A DNA stretch of 64,000 nucleotides from Diphasiastrum complanatum (GCA_029204225.1 CM055096.1:60988957-61052956); one strand, 5' to 3'. Counted from the stretch's first letter, positions 43,146-54,663 are shown. The notes: generated from the letters alone by a model not told the origin. Translations and numbers: made by a program.

Positions 43146-45340
43146 ACTATTGCTTTGCAATTCAACAAAATTTGTACATCGAATGCCAAATAGCATACAT
43201 AGATTAAAAATCTTTCAAATTGTACCTCGTTCTTAGTCCTTATAAAACTGCTATTGGACTTCCAAGTAATATCAGAAAAACAAGTTTCTATTCCTTGATC
43301 TAAGAACCATTACATACTTATAAAAAATGGACAATAGGATTTGGAGGAATGTAGCTCTTAAACATTTATACAATTTCTACTTAATTTCCTACTAATAAGC
43401 TAAGGCTCTCAGCCCAAAAGAAGTTTAGAAAATTCTGGGGTGGATATCATCATAGCAGGGATGCAATCATTTCCTGGTTTGTCGTACATTTCAGATAGCA
43501 AGAATCTTTACAATCGTTGGGTATAGTTTAACTATGTTAGGTATACATGAGTAACCAAAATCTCCCAAAGATCAGCCTTTCGGATTGTCTACCCAATGCT
43601 TTGCTATAATGAAACACACAAGGAAAACAGACCTAACTAGCTGTCAAAATCTTGACATAAAAAAATCATATCCCACCAACCACTGCTCAGGAAGCAGCAT
43701 TCTGCCCACAATTCATGGGTAAAGTCGCTGGGATTTAACCTTCTATCCATGAAAATTGGTTGTTTGGCCAACAAATTCTGTCAAGAGAACCTACTAAACC
43801 TCTATCGCCTCCAAAATCAAGGTTCTAACTTGGCTTCTGTCCTAGAAAATGTTGAGATGACCAGCAATCCTAACTGAGGAAGATGGCCAAGCTTCAAGCG
43901 TTGCCAAGACAGGGATTTTCACCCAATTTCCTAACAAAAATCACTAGGAATTGCCAGGAATTCCCTACAAGAAAACTTGGTTCAAATCACTGCCTCAGTT
44001 GACAGCCTTAATAAACTGTCTTAAGCAAGCTATGTCCTAAATAAACTGTTGTCAACAACTGTAGCAATAAAAACATACCTAATTTGCTATTCTGCTACAA
44101 ACAAAGGCTGAAAGGATAAAAACGACTCCTTTTAGTCTCCAACAAAGATCCAAACCATAGAATATCAGCTAGTCCACTCCGGTTGATTGCCAGTTCGTAG
44201 GCCTACTCATTCACTCTAGGTAGGAAGCCCCATAGAACATTAATAGGGAATATTAGGCTAGCGGGTACCGACCCTAGCAATCACTATTGACATCGGTCCT
44301 ATGTGAGTCATAACCACATACGGGGTATATGAACCCGTGGTTCAATCTGGCTAACTAGGGTTAACAAGGGATGTGACACCCAATATGATACTCGTCAACA
44401 AGAACCATGCCACTCTAGACGTGCATTTCCATTGCATTTCCAACACCGGTTCTGTCATGCCTACGACTGATCTCAGATTGATTATCCCGTTAGAGGTTAG
44501 TTGGCCTACCTCGACCCGTAGGTTAATTATGATTATGAGGGGGTTGGGGCCCTCAAGTGTATATAGTCATAATTAATGGTTAGAGGACTAAACTCATGAT
44601 GGTAGAATTGTGTGGGTCTATCAGTGAGTCATAGGGGAATTGGATGATGTGGCCCAGATAGGCTACAAAAGTGCCCAGTGAGGTGTCGCAGTGCACTACT
44701 AGTGGTGCATGGGCCTTAGAGGGTATAAGTATACCCATTGGGCTCTCACTAGGGTATGCTTGATTGTGTGATTGGTAGTTACATGTTGCTGGTATGACAC
44801 CTCTATCCCTTGTGAGGGATTGTTCCATAGCTTGGGGGCTAGATCCGTATGATCTAGGTTTGGTTGGGTCGGTTTGTCCACCATCCGTTTCCCTTGTGTT
44901 GCGGCTTGCTTGGCTATAGTATCCTTGGTGAGGGTCTTTATAGCTTCCATCCGTATTAGTTGACACAACTATATCACATCATTTTTGGCATTTTATGAGA
45001 CGTCAATTAACCATAGGGACTCATTTCTTATAGCATTTACTTCACTTAGTTTTCCAATATTAGAAGTTTTTTTTCACCACACGACTCTTCTAAAAGTACT
45101 TATAGCAATCGAGTTACTCATTACTATATTATTCAGTACCTTAGTTTTAGTTTTAGGAGATGGTTACAGTCTTGATGCTCCATAAACATTGTACTCATTA
45201 GTCTCAAAACATTGATACACTTTCTCTCTCTCATACAGACATCAATATCAACAAGGCTACCAATACTACTAATAACAAAAAGAGAAACATAATCAAATTG
45301 CCTTGTCTTTTGTGTGCATTCTTGAAGACTTTACTCTTAC
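43146..45340. other. Unassigned intronic sequence
   Basis: No gene is recognised. An open frame at 44966-44580 on the minus strand has no known domain. Stretches such as GGGGTATATGAACCCGTGG suggest an old repeat, but no boundaries were found. Confidence 0.4.
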
Positions 45341-45490
45341 CAGATCAGCATGATTAAGGAAAATTGCATCAGCTCGTTGAAGCGCCTCAATGGGTTCACG
45401 AAGAGGTCCACGTGGTATTAATCTCTCATTTCCCCATAAAGTAAGTGCATTAACCATCACAATTTCAAAGTCCCTTGCTAATGGTCGATG
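45341..45490 (-). CDS. LPXK: LpxK exon: REP / HADL motifs
   Basis: A 150-nt exon, 50 codons, phase 0. It encodes HRPLARDFEIVMVNA, WGNERLIPRGPLREPIEAL and RADAIFLNHADL. The acceptor is CATTTCAG and the donor GATCTG/GTAAGAG. The peptide continues the LDDGMQ of the upstream exon into the family motif DDG(M/F)QH and contains the highly conserved P-x-GPLREP motif. LpxK transfers phosphate from ATP to the 4' position of the tetraacyldisaccharide 1-phosphate lipid A precursor. In plants this lipid A-like pathway is reported in mitochondria. Confidence 0.92.
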
Positions 45491-47360
45491 CTGAAATGTA
45501 AACGATAGAACTTGTTAACAAACCAATGAAATGGTCAAAAGTACTAACCATGGATATCATGTACATTATATTCATTTTTAGCTTAATCTTGACAAGTGCC
45601 TTCATTTATGATGGTAGAGTACAAAGCATCGGACACCTATAGCAGTGACACTTGAATTTCTAGCATCATAAAAAGCCTTTAAGCTTTGATACTTGGAAAA
45701 TGTTAGGAAGGACATTACTATGATAAAAACTAGCCAACTAGAACATTATGGTAGAAAGCAACATTCAAACATTAAGAGCTGAGGTCTAGTTCTTCTATTA
45801 CATTAAGCAATCCATCTTGTTTGATCATCTTGATCAACAAGATTGTAATCGATCCATCAACACTTGCAATTATGAGTTGTTGATCATATATAAATGCTCC
45901 ATACAAGGTAGCTGATGTTTGAATTGCAACTCAAATGCATGTTGAGGCATATCTTAGCGGACCGCGATCCGTTGCAAAAACATTCCCGAACCTGTGTTCC
46001 GGAACGTCAGCGATCCACGACCCAATCCGCAACCCGGATCTCAATTTTTTTTTTTTGGTGGAAAAAAGGCTAATGGCCAATTTTTTTTTTTTGATAGCTT
46101 AGTTAGTATTAAATGAACTCGGAAATTATCAATGAATGTATTAGAAGAACGTCTTGACAAACTGGAAAGAGGCAAAAATAACATTGCATAGAGGCTAGAG
46201 CCATATTGATCCGGTTAATTATAGAATCTGATACCCATATTGGCACCAAAAAACAAAAAACAAAAAATTGCGTTCTAGGAAACCCTAATTGGATTTCCCG
46301 GATCGCATTCGGGATCGCGTTCTGGATCGGAATATGCAACAGTAGACAGGCTATCCTATTCTCAGTTGTCTGTAGTTGCTAAAATCATAGCTATTATCAG
46401 AACTCCAAATACAGTTATCAGGCAGTTGGGACTGTTTTTGAAAACCCAATTCAGCTTAAAGTAAGGTTAATTCAAGTCATTTGTTAGCGTGGATCTAGAG
46501 AGGTTGAGAGTAACTTTGTTATATGAGAGCTATTGCCCTATCATCAACACTATAATGAAGGTTGTTTATGTTGTTAGGTTAAGGTAGCTCTGTCCGTATT
46601 GTGTGCGTGATCGATCTTTACTCTCGTGTTCATTTATCCAGCAAGGTGAACTACCCCTAAATGGCTCACATTTGCAAATGTTACACGTGTGCCACCTATC
46701 TGAAGCCAGTTTTGAGAGCAATCTGGAACGTCTTATGGGTGATTAGGAGGTTGGTTTAGGGGAATATTACTCAGCTCATGGGTCACATGCCTCAGTTTTT
46801 CTGTATGTCTACATATTTCTCTGAATATTTAGGAAATATCTCATATTTCATATCTAACTAGTTTTTACCAGCTCTGTCTAACTATGGTTATTGCACCCAT
46901 TCATACACTTAGGATGCAAACAGGATTGATCCAGAACCAGAATGAGTAACAAGCAGCCTATCAAGAGGAAGATACATTTGATCTCTAACTTCATCAGCCT
47001 TCTTTATCAGGATGGGTTTCCAGTGTTAAGGCTAGGAGAACAAGCATAATAAACAGTCATGCAATCTTTAATGTAATGCAGTCCAGTGCTACACCCACAC
47101 AGTCTGAGCAATCAATTCTATCATATTTAGCATGGAGTAGATGTTATGACTATTTGCAGCTGTATACTCTAGCTAGCTACCCATAAAAGGGGGGTAGCAG
47201 TGTCTACATGCAGAATAGTATGGGACTACTAAAGCCCACAAAAAATTCCGTGCATATATTCTTGTTAAAAGTCCAAATCAATGGCAACACTCAGTCAAAA
47301 CTAGGTTGCTCTTAATGCTTAAACAAGTTGAACGGCGAACAAGTCCTGAATAATTCATAC
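45491..47360 (-). other. LpxK intron, 1.87 kb
   Basis: It is bounded by GTATGA (47360 downward) and TTTCAG (ending 45491). It contains a second TIR-like repeat at about 45943-46345, otherwise no recognised element. Confidence 0.8.
45943..46345. mobile_element. Putative TIR element in LpxK intron
   Basis: The ends are imperfect inverted repeats (GTTGAGGCATAT...CGGACCGCGATCC against GGATCGCGTTCTGGATCGGAATATGCAAC). Inside it shares CTGATACCCA-ATTGGC and A-rich blocks with the element at 1140-1880. No transposase is present. Exact ends and target duplication are unclear. Confidence 0.4.
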
Positions 47361-47609
47361 CTGCATACCATCATCCAAGATCACAACACCTATTTCCTCC
47401 TCTGTTTCTGATGAAACTTGCATTTCTTGTACACCAGAATTTACATCTATTAGGGCTGCAAGGTTACTCCTCTTTGCAGGTGCCATTGCACTAAACTTCT
47501 TTAAAAACACTTCTGCAACCTCCACTCTGTTATTGCCTACTCCAATGTGCACAGATGTGTCAAATAAGAGGTTTTGTAGTAAGCGGGCCTCATCGCCTCC
47601 CATATAGCC
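47361..47609 (-). CDS. LPXK: LpxK exon: GDE and DDGMQ motifs
   Basis: A 249-nt exon, 83 codons, phase 0. It encodes GYMGGDEARLLQNLL, VHIGVGNNRVEVAEVFLKKF and, at the end, IGVVILDDGMQ. The acceptor is TTATCCAG and the donor CAG/GTATGA. GY-x-GGDE and DDGMQ are signature motifs of tetraacyldisaccharide 4'-kinase. The Ser/Glu-rich stretch between (VQEMQVSSETEEE) matches the variable loop of plant members. It is the best-conserved piece of the gene here. Confidence 0.92.
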
Positions 47610-47689
47610 CTGGATAACAATGTAGAGATGTTATACAAATGTCTGCTGTCAAGGGGCCTTTATTGTATAAAACATTTTCAGATTCTTAC

Positions 47690-47744
47690 CACGAACTTGA
47701 TGTTTAAGCCACCATAACTGACCCTTACAAACTCAACAACATTG
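47690..47744 (-). CDS. LPXK: Possible LpxK exon upstream of the GDE exon
   Basis: A 55-nt segment encodes NVVEFVRVSYGGLNIKFV and is followed by GTAAGA. An 80-bp intron would separate it from the GDE exon. VEF-V fits the family stretch after the P-loop (GNGKTPM-VEF). However, the residues L-T-R that normally precede GY-x-GGDE are missing, and the acceptor GATAAG is weak. Either this exon is decayed, or the true exon lies elsewhere. The P-loop exon was not found. Confidence 0.4.
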
Positions 47745-48357
47745 CTTATCACAAAAAAGAAACAAAGAATGTGTGAATCATAACGAGAAAAAAATAGCAC
47801 AAAATTCTGATCATGATGCCTACATGTATGTCACACCTGATCCTGGTTGAAAAAATCTCTAATAAGATCGAAGAGAATTAAACAGAGAAAACTAGCTATC
47901 TAGAAGCAAACACTAACGATGAAGACGCTACAGAAAATCAAGACAGAAAAGGGCAAATGCAACTTGTCTCATCTTCTGCAAAACCAAGACAATTATGCCA
48001 AAAACATACAGTGAATAAGCATCCAATACTTAACCCAGAAATGATTACAGAACAAGGTTAAGCCTTCAATGTTTAACAGACTTTTGTAGAAATAGAGCTG
48101 TAAATCACAATCTTCGGACCTAATACAGGAAGCCAACAACTTAAACAGGCTTTCAACTTTTGAACTTACAAAGAATAAAAATACAAAAGGCATCCAAAAT
48201 GTAAAGAGTATAAGTTACACAAAATGAAGCTCAAATTATTCATGGTAGCGTTACAAACACACACACAAGATAAAATGCCTAAAGACAACAAAAGAGCAGC
48301 AAACTCTCAAATAAAAAATAACTTGTGTAAGTATTGAGAACAGATGACAATGTAACA
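47745..48357. other. Unassigned, probably intronic
   Basis: AT-rich; no further LpxK exon (P-loop GNGKTP) and no repeat family were recognised. Confidence 0.4.
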
Positions 48358-48777
48358 TGTTGCAAGGCAATTCAACGAAAACATAAGAGGCCCAACCTGC
48401 TTGTATTGAAATGAAGAGAGAAAGTACAAATAACTCGAAACTACCACTATATATAGTGGATTTTAGGGCTTTGGCCTCAAAACCTATTGACCAATTTCTA
48501 CCCTAAATATTTGAAATTCAAAAATTGGAGGGAACCCATTTGAAAATTGGAGGGAACCAATTCAAAAATTGGGGGGAACCCTTTTTATTCACTAACTTGA
48601 CTATTAGGCCTTGTGACATGAAAAGTCCCGCAAAAAGGCCTAAAGTCCTTTTATTAACTTTTAACTACACGATTAACTATGTGATCATCGGGTTGAACTT
48701 ACACACGCAGGGCGCCAAATCCCTCTCATTTATTAACTATGGTTAGGGTTGCCTCGATATAAGCAAACCCTCCAACA
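48358..48777 (-). repeat. Solo-LTR-like element
   Basis: A 420-bp block with ends TGTTGGAGGG and CCTTGCAACA on the minus strand (5-bp TIR TGTTG/CAACA). It contains three degenerate copies of AAAATTGG-GGGAACCC (48517-48587) and a TATA-like CTATATATAG near 48450. No internal coding sequence abuts it and flanks do not form an obvious duplication. Confidence 0.5.
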
Positions 48778-48889
48778 ATTATACCTTGATCTGATACATT
48801 TCCAAAGTATTTAGAGCTCTTTCCATTTCTTCTTGCTACTATCCTTCAAGTGCGCCATTGATATGGTCGACATTGTCAACAAGCTCACT

Positions 48890-49084
48890 TTTTAGTTCAG
48901 TGAGATGATTGTCCTCTTGAGGAGGATACTTGGGAGTCCCTTGATGTTTTTTCTCACACTCCCTTATTTGTTGATCAAGCTTGCGCTGTAGAGGCTACTA
49001 TTTCAGATCCTCCAGGTTCTACTCCAGCCTCCACGAACTGAGTCCATATATTTTCCTCTAGGTATTGGGGGCTTACTTTTGATC
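48890..49084 (+). pseudogene. Chromovirus pol 3' end remnant
   Basis: Encodes EEDTWESLDVFSHTPLFVDQACAVEATISDPP, the chromodomain end and tail seen also in G1 (EEATWEPIDVFYRTPILVDQA). It is followed by a spacer and then a G tract. Confidence 0.7.
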
Positions 49085-49110
49085 GGGGGGGGGGGGGGGG
49101 GGGGGGGGGG
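49085..49110. repeat. Poly-G tract
   Basis: 26 consecutive G, at the place of a polypurine tract just before an LTR-like block. The length may be a slippage product. Confidence 0.9.
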
Positions 49111-49480
49111 TTTATAAATACATATGTATGATGGCTATTGCATGCGTCACTCATAAGTTATTATAGTGGCACCATTTGATTTTACATTACTTTCAAAATC
49201 GAATATTATTTGTTGTTATTGAGTTAAAAAAGCACTTTTTATTACATTTCACAAGCCCCTAGAACACCACTTTACATGGTTCCTAATTTGGGCCCTAATG
49301 TTTGAATTTTCATGTTTCTCTCGAAGTTAATTGAAGGGAAGTAGCTAGTAGCTTTTGCTTAGTATAAATAGCCACTAAGGCTATACATTTGTTATTGGAG
49401 ATTTCTCTTGCTATTGCTCATCTAGAGCTTTGGCTTGGATTTTTATTGATTCTCAAGTAGAGAACCTTCATTAACTATTT
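49111..49480 (+). repeat. LTR of decayed chromovirus G3 (left)
   Basis: About 95 bp (49273-49365, from ACATGGTTCCTAATTTGGGC through GAAGGGA-GTAGCT) recur at about 60910-60990. TATAAATAGCC near 49360 looks like a TATA box. The block lies between a pol 3' end and a gag-pol body, so it may be shared by two tandem elements. Confidence 0.55.
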
Positions 49481-50640
49481 CATTTTGTCTAATGTGAATG
49501 TGTTTCTATGCTAATTATGATTTAAGTCCTTAACTAAGTGGTACATTCATATTAAAATCAGTCGCAACAGTATGCAGTCTTTAGCCCTAATATTGTCTTG
49601 CAGGTTGTATCTAAGCAACAAGATCGATATCACAAGACACATTTTTCTTAGAGTAGTCACAATTTGAACTTAGGGTACACAATCAAGCTCTATGTCATGA
49701 GGATGATATCTCAATTCTTGTAGTTGGAGCAAAGGCATATACTCCTCTTGTCGTTCCCACAATTCTAGTTGGGAGGTGTGCTCTTTTAGGGGCTATTGTT
49801 TTCTTGCAGCATTGTAGTAGAGCATTGCAGTAGATCATGATGGAGCTTGAGAAATGTAGTCATGCCTCTCCTTTTACATATCATTTGGGGTACTAAGGCT
49901 ACTTTTGCATTCAAGAGTCTACTTTTATAACGCTTCGGTAATCAAGTTTGTCAAGGGTGTATCAAAATGGCCTCCTTGGCAGTGAATGTGTTGGCACAAG
50001 GACAATATTTAGGGGTCATACTCACTATCTCACTTCTTACTACTACAATTCATCATTGTGTGTCTCTTTGAATTGTAAAGGATCTTGTTTGGTAATTTTC
50101 TATGTTCTATGTGCCCTCTATTGTGTTACCTAGATGGCAGGCATGGTCTATCAAGTTCGCTTTGGGTATGATTGTCAAATATTGCTATATTGTTGGTCCC
50201 TTTGAATATCTTGGGATCACTTTGAGCTTGTGCATTTCTGCTATGTGATATGCATGGTCTATACAAAATCTACGGCTCCTTTTACACCGATTCCTGTCGG
50301 TGGTAATTGGGACTCATGAACCTTCTAAATACCTTGGGATCCCTATGCACCGCCAGACCCTCTTGTGCCTATCACTACATTGAATTCATGGTCTACATGG
50401 CTAGGTCCTTATGCGAATATTTGACATGCATGGTCCCTTCGAATAGGTTGGGATCTCTAAGATGGTACATACATTCCTTTCTAGCACTATTGTTTCACAT
50501 GGCACAAAGGAAGCATGGTGGTATTTCTACATTCCTTTGGTACTTTCTTCTATCCCACAAAGTCATATGATTACCCTATAGTGGAAATTCTCTATGGGCA
50601 TGGGATATCGTATTCCATTTAGAATATATATTATAGTGAC
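49481..50640. other. Degenerate sequence between G3 LTR and gag-pol
   Basis: No intact domain. Words such as ATACCTTGGGATCC-CTATG and CATGGTCTA repeat with divergence at 50100-50470. It is probably decayed leader and gag. Confidence 0.35.
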
Positions 50641-52660
50641 AGATTTCTATTTTGGGCCAACAGCACTCCTACTCTGCACATTTTGCATTAGCGACTTCTA
50701 GTTCATTTCCTGGTACACCTTCTTCTACCATTACCCAATATACTCCCAATTCTTTCCCATCACCTCGTTCTGTTTTTTTTTCATCATTGGTTCAATGAAA
50801 AGATGGATGAAATCTGTACCAAAAAGCTCGCTTCAATTATAAAAATCCATACCACTGAAATTGCACACAACCATCTTCTCAGCCAGCTATTGTTCATTTT
50901 CATTCAGCTGATGATTTTGAGGATCCCAAGTCTGATATTTATTTTAAGGAAGCTCTCATTCTTCGTAATTTTCCTGATCCTGCCAAATGTCTCATTCACC
51001 TTCCCTACGCCACTGGGGCTAGTAACCAGGGTCCACATGATCTTCGTATACATCTTCATATTATCAATAAAGAATTTATTGCTGCCTCATTACTTCCAGT
51101 CAGAGTCCCTTCCGTGCTCCTATTCTCCAAGTTGATAAAAATAATAATTCTAAACATCTTTGTACTAATTATTGTGCTCTTAATCGCCTTACCATTCGTA
51201 ATCAATATGCTATTCCTCACATGGATGATTTTTTTGACCGATCAATCTTTGTTCCAGTTATCATCAGATCTATACTCATCCTGGGGGTGAACATAAGACT
51301 GCTTTACATCTTTTGGTTAATATGAGTTTCAAGTTTTACCCTTTAGTGTTTCTAATGGTTCTGCTACTTTTTAGAATATCATGAATAATATCTTACGACC
51401 ACTTATTGGAGTTTGCGTCTTGGTTTACTTTGATGATATTCTTATATTTAGCCATGACCTTTCATCTCATCTTTCTCATTTATCTTCAGCCTTGGTTCTA
51501 AAGAAAAATTGCTTGCCATTGTGTATCCTCTTAAGAAATGAGCATCATTATTCAAGATGTTACAATTGATCTTTATGCTGACCATTAGCCTAGACAATAT
51601 TTGCATTCTCAAAAGACTCTTAGTGATCGTCAATTTGATTGGATGCAGTTCTTACAAAATTTTCATTATGACCTTCATTATCGAATCAGTAAAAATAATG
51701 CTAGTGCTGATGCCCTTTCATGCTTACTAGCATCTATCCACACCCTTAGTAATATTCATCCTGATTGGTTTGATCATCTTGTTGATGCTTATTCGACATG
51801 TCTAGATTTCCAGACTCATTATGCTATAGCTCAACCTCCTTTCAGCATACCTTATTAGGTTTATAATCTTGTTGACCATCGCCTATATCAGTATGGTGCT
51901 CGTTGCATCCCTCATATTTCTAATATATATTCCCACATCCTATCTGATGCACATCTTTCAAGCGTTGGTGGTCATTATGGTTTTCAAAGATGCTTTGCTA
52001 GCATCAAACCTTAACTTTTCTGGCCATAGTTGAGACTTGATCTTCTCAAGCTTACTCGTTCATGGCAGTTCTGTGTTCACAATAAATATTCTTATTCTAA
52101 ACCTTGCGGTCTTCTTCAGTCTTGGCCTATTCCTCATCGGCAATGGACTACTATTTTTATGGATTTTATTCTCTGTCTTCCAACAAGGTCATAATACTTG
52201 TTTGATAACTGTTGATCATCTTTCTGAACAAGCTCACTTTGTACCTGTCCATGCTACTATTACTACACCACAATGTGTATGTTTATTCCTATCCGAAATA
52301 TTTTGTTTGCATGGTCTTCCTTGTTCAGTTCTCACATGTCCTGACACATGTTTTACTTCCACTTTTTGGACATGTCCATTAATGTGTATCCTAGATATTA
52401 AGCTTTTCATGGGGACTACTTATCACTCATCTGCAAATGGCAAATGTAAGGTCTTAAATCACATTCTTGAGAAATACTTACACAACTTGGGTAACTTTAT
52501 TTTTGCTATCTCATGGCTATTCTCCAAGTCTTCCAAGTATTACCCAACCACATGATGATACCCTTGTTACAATTTCTTCTTATCTTACTGTATAGGCGCA
52601 TGACCATTTACGCCATATTCAACAACAATACAAGACCGCTACTAATAAACTTTTACAAGT
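50641..52660 (+). pseudogene. G3 Ty3/gypsy gag-pol remnant
   Basis: Very decayed but colinear with G1: protease-side peptide LPYATGASNQGPHDLRIHLHIINKEFI, RT start NNNSKHLCTNYCALNRLTIRNQYAI (about 51150) and RT active box VYFDDILIFSHDL (about 51430). RNase H end is seen as TLSDRQFDWMQFLQNFHYDLHYRI and NASADALS, and integrase as QGHNTCLITVDHLSEQAHFVPV, EIFCLHGLPCSVLT and STYHSSANGKC-like. Several deletions (between RT blocks and in RNase H) and many frame breaks are present. It is cut near 52660 by another repeat. Confidence 0.75.
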
Positions 52661-53531
52661 AGAGGTGAGGAAGTCCTCCAAATCCAAGGTAGAGCCTCCA
52701 AATGTCCTCCAAGCAACCTGCAAGCTCCAAGGTGCTCCCCAACTCCAAGCTAGGATGCCTCCAACTACAAGTAAGGATCTGCAAGCCTCCAAGGATCTCT
52801 TCTCCACCTGTGTCCCTACTCTTAAACACAAAGATAGATAACAAGTTGGCCTCAAGTATTCACGACCCAACCATAGCTGGATCCAAGCTCCAAGCAAGAC
52901 CTATCTAGCACCCCCTTGCTAACCATAAACAAATCACAAGCATACCACAACAGACTATAGCATACTCAAGATCCAAACCCTACTTATGTCCCATACCATA
53001 AGCAAGATCCAAACCCTAAGCATACTACACACAAGAAAGTACTCTACACACTCGTAGCAACACTAGAGCATAAGCAAAGCAAGCAAGAGAGATCTCTCCC
53101 CTCCAATGGGCGCCCTACTACCCTCATATAGATGGCCCATGGACCCCTCCAGTGCACTATGGAGTTCCATGCCCATCCAATGAGAGAGAGAGAAGCCTAA
53201 GGGAGTTAAAGAACCTCCAAGAACCTCCATAGGCTTATGGAAAGTCAAGAGACTCCTTCCATAACCTATGACTCTTTGAATGCCTTTCTTGTGGGAGTTG
53301 GGAGCTCATTGGACCCATTGGAAGTGCGCCCTCCTACTAGGTCCCAATGCCCAAGTTGTGCATGTATACTTTATTCTAGACCATTAAAGTGATATGGTTC
53401 AAGGTTGAGGCCCAAGGTTTAGAAAAATAGTCATCCAATGACTTTCTAACACCTCTCTAGGTTCCATACCTCCATCCAAGACATAGACACCTACCTGCCC
53501 TTAACCAAGGACACTAGTACCTTAATATAAG
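52661..53531. repeat. Repeat inserted in G3, left half
   Basis: CTCCAA-rich sequence (CCTCCAAATCCAAGG, CAAGCTCCAAGGTGC) with no coding domain, separating integrase of G3 from its 3' part. It continues after the G2 element at 59808. It is probably a non-coding LTR or similar element of about 1.1 kb; exact ends are unknown. Confidence 0.45.
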
Positions 53532-53889
53532 TGTTACGAGCTCGTAACCAGTGCCGAACCCTAGAGAACACAGATAGGTCAGATACCACAGTCAGGGTCG
53601 TGTCCAGCGTACATGACCAACAGGGCAAGACAGTGTGAGTAGTGTGCCCCAGCACGGTCCATAGTCATGGCGGGCCTAACACAGCCTAGGGACCCTGTCA
53701 GCAGGATAGGGCCCCCAGTTGGGTCCCGACGTGCAGTCGGCCACGTCAGTGCCACGTGGCCGACACTTGGCAGTTGCATGCTACCAGTCCTCACACTGGG
53801 CTAGGAGGGGCTTACTCTATATCAGGGAGTAGGCAAGGTTGGGTGGATCAGTTAGTGTTTGCCCTACTGTGGTGTTAGGATCTATTACA
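53532..53889 (+). repeat. G2 5' LTR
   Basis: Ends TGTTACGAGC and TCTATTACA. It contains the 14-bp palindrome TTACGAGCTCGTAA at the start and a 10-bp perfect inverted repeat GTCGGCCACG/CGTGGCCGAC (53736-53764) that includes the G-box CACGTG. A TATA-like CTCTATATCAG lies near 53815. Confidence 0.95.
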
Positions 53890-53890
53890 C

Positions 53891-53902
53891 TGGTATCAGA
53901 GC
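53891..53902 (+). other. G2 primer-binding site (tRNA-iMet type)
   Basis: TGGTATCAGAGC one base after the 5' LTR. Confidence 0.9.
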
Positions 53903-54663
53903 CATCTCCATCCTAGGGAAGTTAGTTTTCAGCAGTGGAGAAAGTAGCTAGATTGCTCAGAACTTCTTCAAGTTTTTAGAAATCTACAAAGCAGGGTCAG
54001 CGCTAAAAAATCAGGAGGATACTCAGAAAATCGTGGTGAAAACTTCTGTTTTCTACCTGGATTTGAGGCAAAATAGAGGTGCAGGTCCAGCGCTGCCAGA
54101 TCAGGCTTCAATCCTGATTTTCGAGTGAAATTTTAGCAAGTTCTCAACGTTTCCAGAGCAGAAAGGTTGGCATAGGTTCAGCGCTCCCAGAGCTGAGGAA
54201 AAATCAGAATTTGGAACATTTTTTGGGCCCCAAATCAGAAGAAATTGGGCTAGTTAGGTTGCTTCCCAGCCAGCGAGGGTAGGAACTAGTTTGTTCCGGA
54301 TTTTTCTTGCACCCTTTCTAGATTTTACTCGACTTTTGGGAAATTTCAGGGCTGCCACAGATCAGCGAGCAGGGTACCATCACCAATTCCAAGATTTGCA
54401 AGTGGATTTGGGCTTTGAATCTGGTTTTTTGGTACCAATACTGGAGCTGTCAGATCAGCGAGCGGGGATAGCAAAAGAATTTCAGAATCACAGGTCTGGA
54501 AGCAGCTGAAGAAGAGCTGAAAGGGCTTTTCTTGATTCTCTCTGTGGATGTACAGTTCTCAGAAAGAGCTAAGCTTTCTTTCCCTCCTTGTACAGTTGTA
54601 AATTAGTCTTTTAGACTTTTTTTTTCCTTCAGAGGTTAAGGTAGCTCTCTTTCAGTTCCAAAG
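53903..54663 (+). other. G2 leader
   Basis: About 760 bp without coding. The motif (C)CAGCGCT occurs three times (about 53998, 54088 and 54180), similar to motifs in the unrelated LINE E leader. Confidence 0.7.

Larger units (their letters stand above)
26426..45340 (-). other. LpxK giant intron, 18.9 kb
   Basis: It is delimited by donor GTAAGAG (45340 downward) and acceptor AAGCAG (ending 26426). It contains LINE remnants, copies D, F, G, I and J/K, a solo LTR, a copia element and three microsatellites. The reading frame is preserved across it. Many insertions are on the strand opposite to the gene. Confidence 0.8.

Noticed and set aside
44580-44966. 128-codon frame on the minus strand in the giant LpxK intron
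   Set aside because: No known domain, no homologous second copy in the window and no splice context. Left as unassigned repeat-like sequence.
45341-47609. LpxK as bacterial contamination
   Set aside because: The coding pieces are separated by GT/AG introns in consistent phase and carry the plant-type motif DDGMQ. Bacterial genes are uninterrupted.
48785-48800. GATCTGATAC as a reverse primer-binding site of the LTR at 48358
   Set aside because: It lies on the wrong side for the inferred orientation and matches only part of the tRNA complement.
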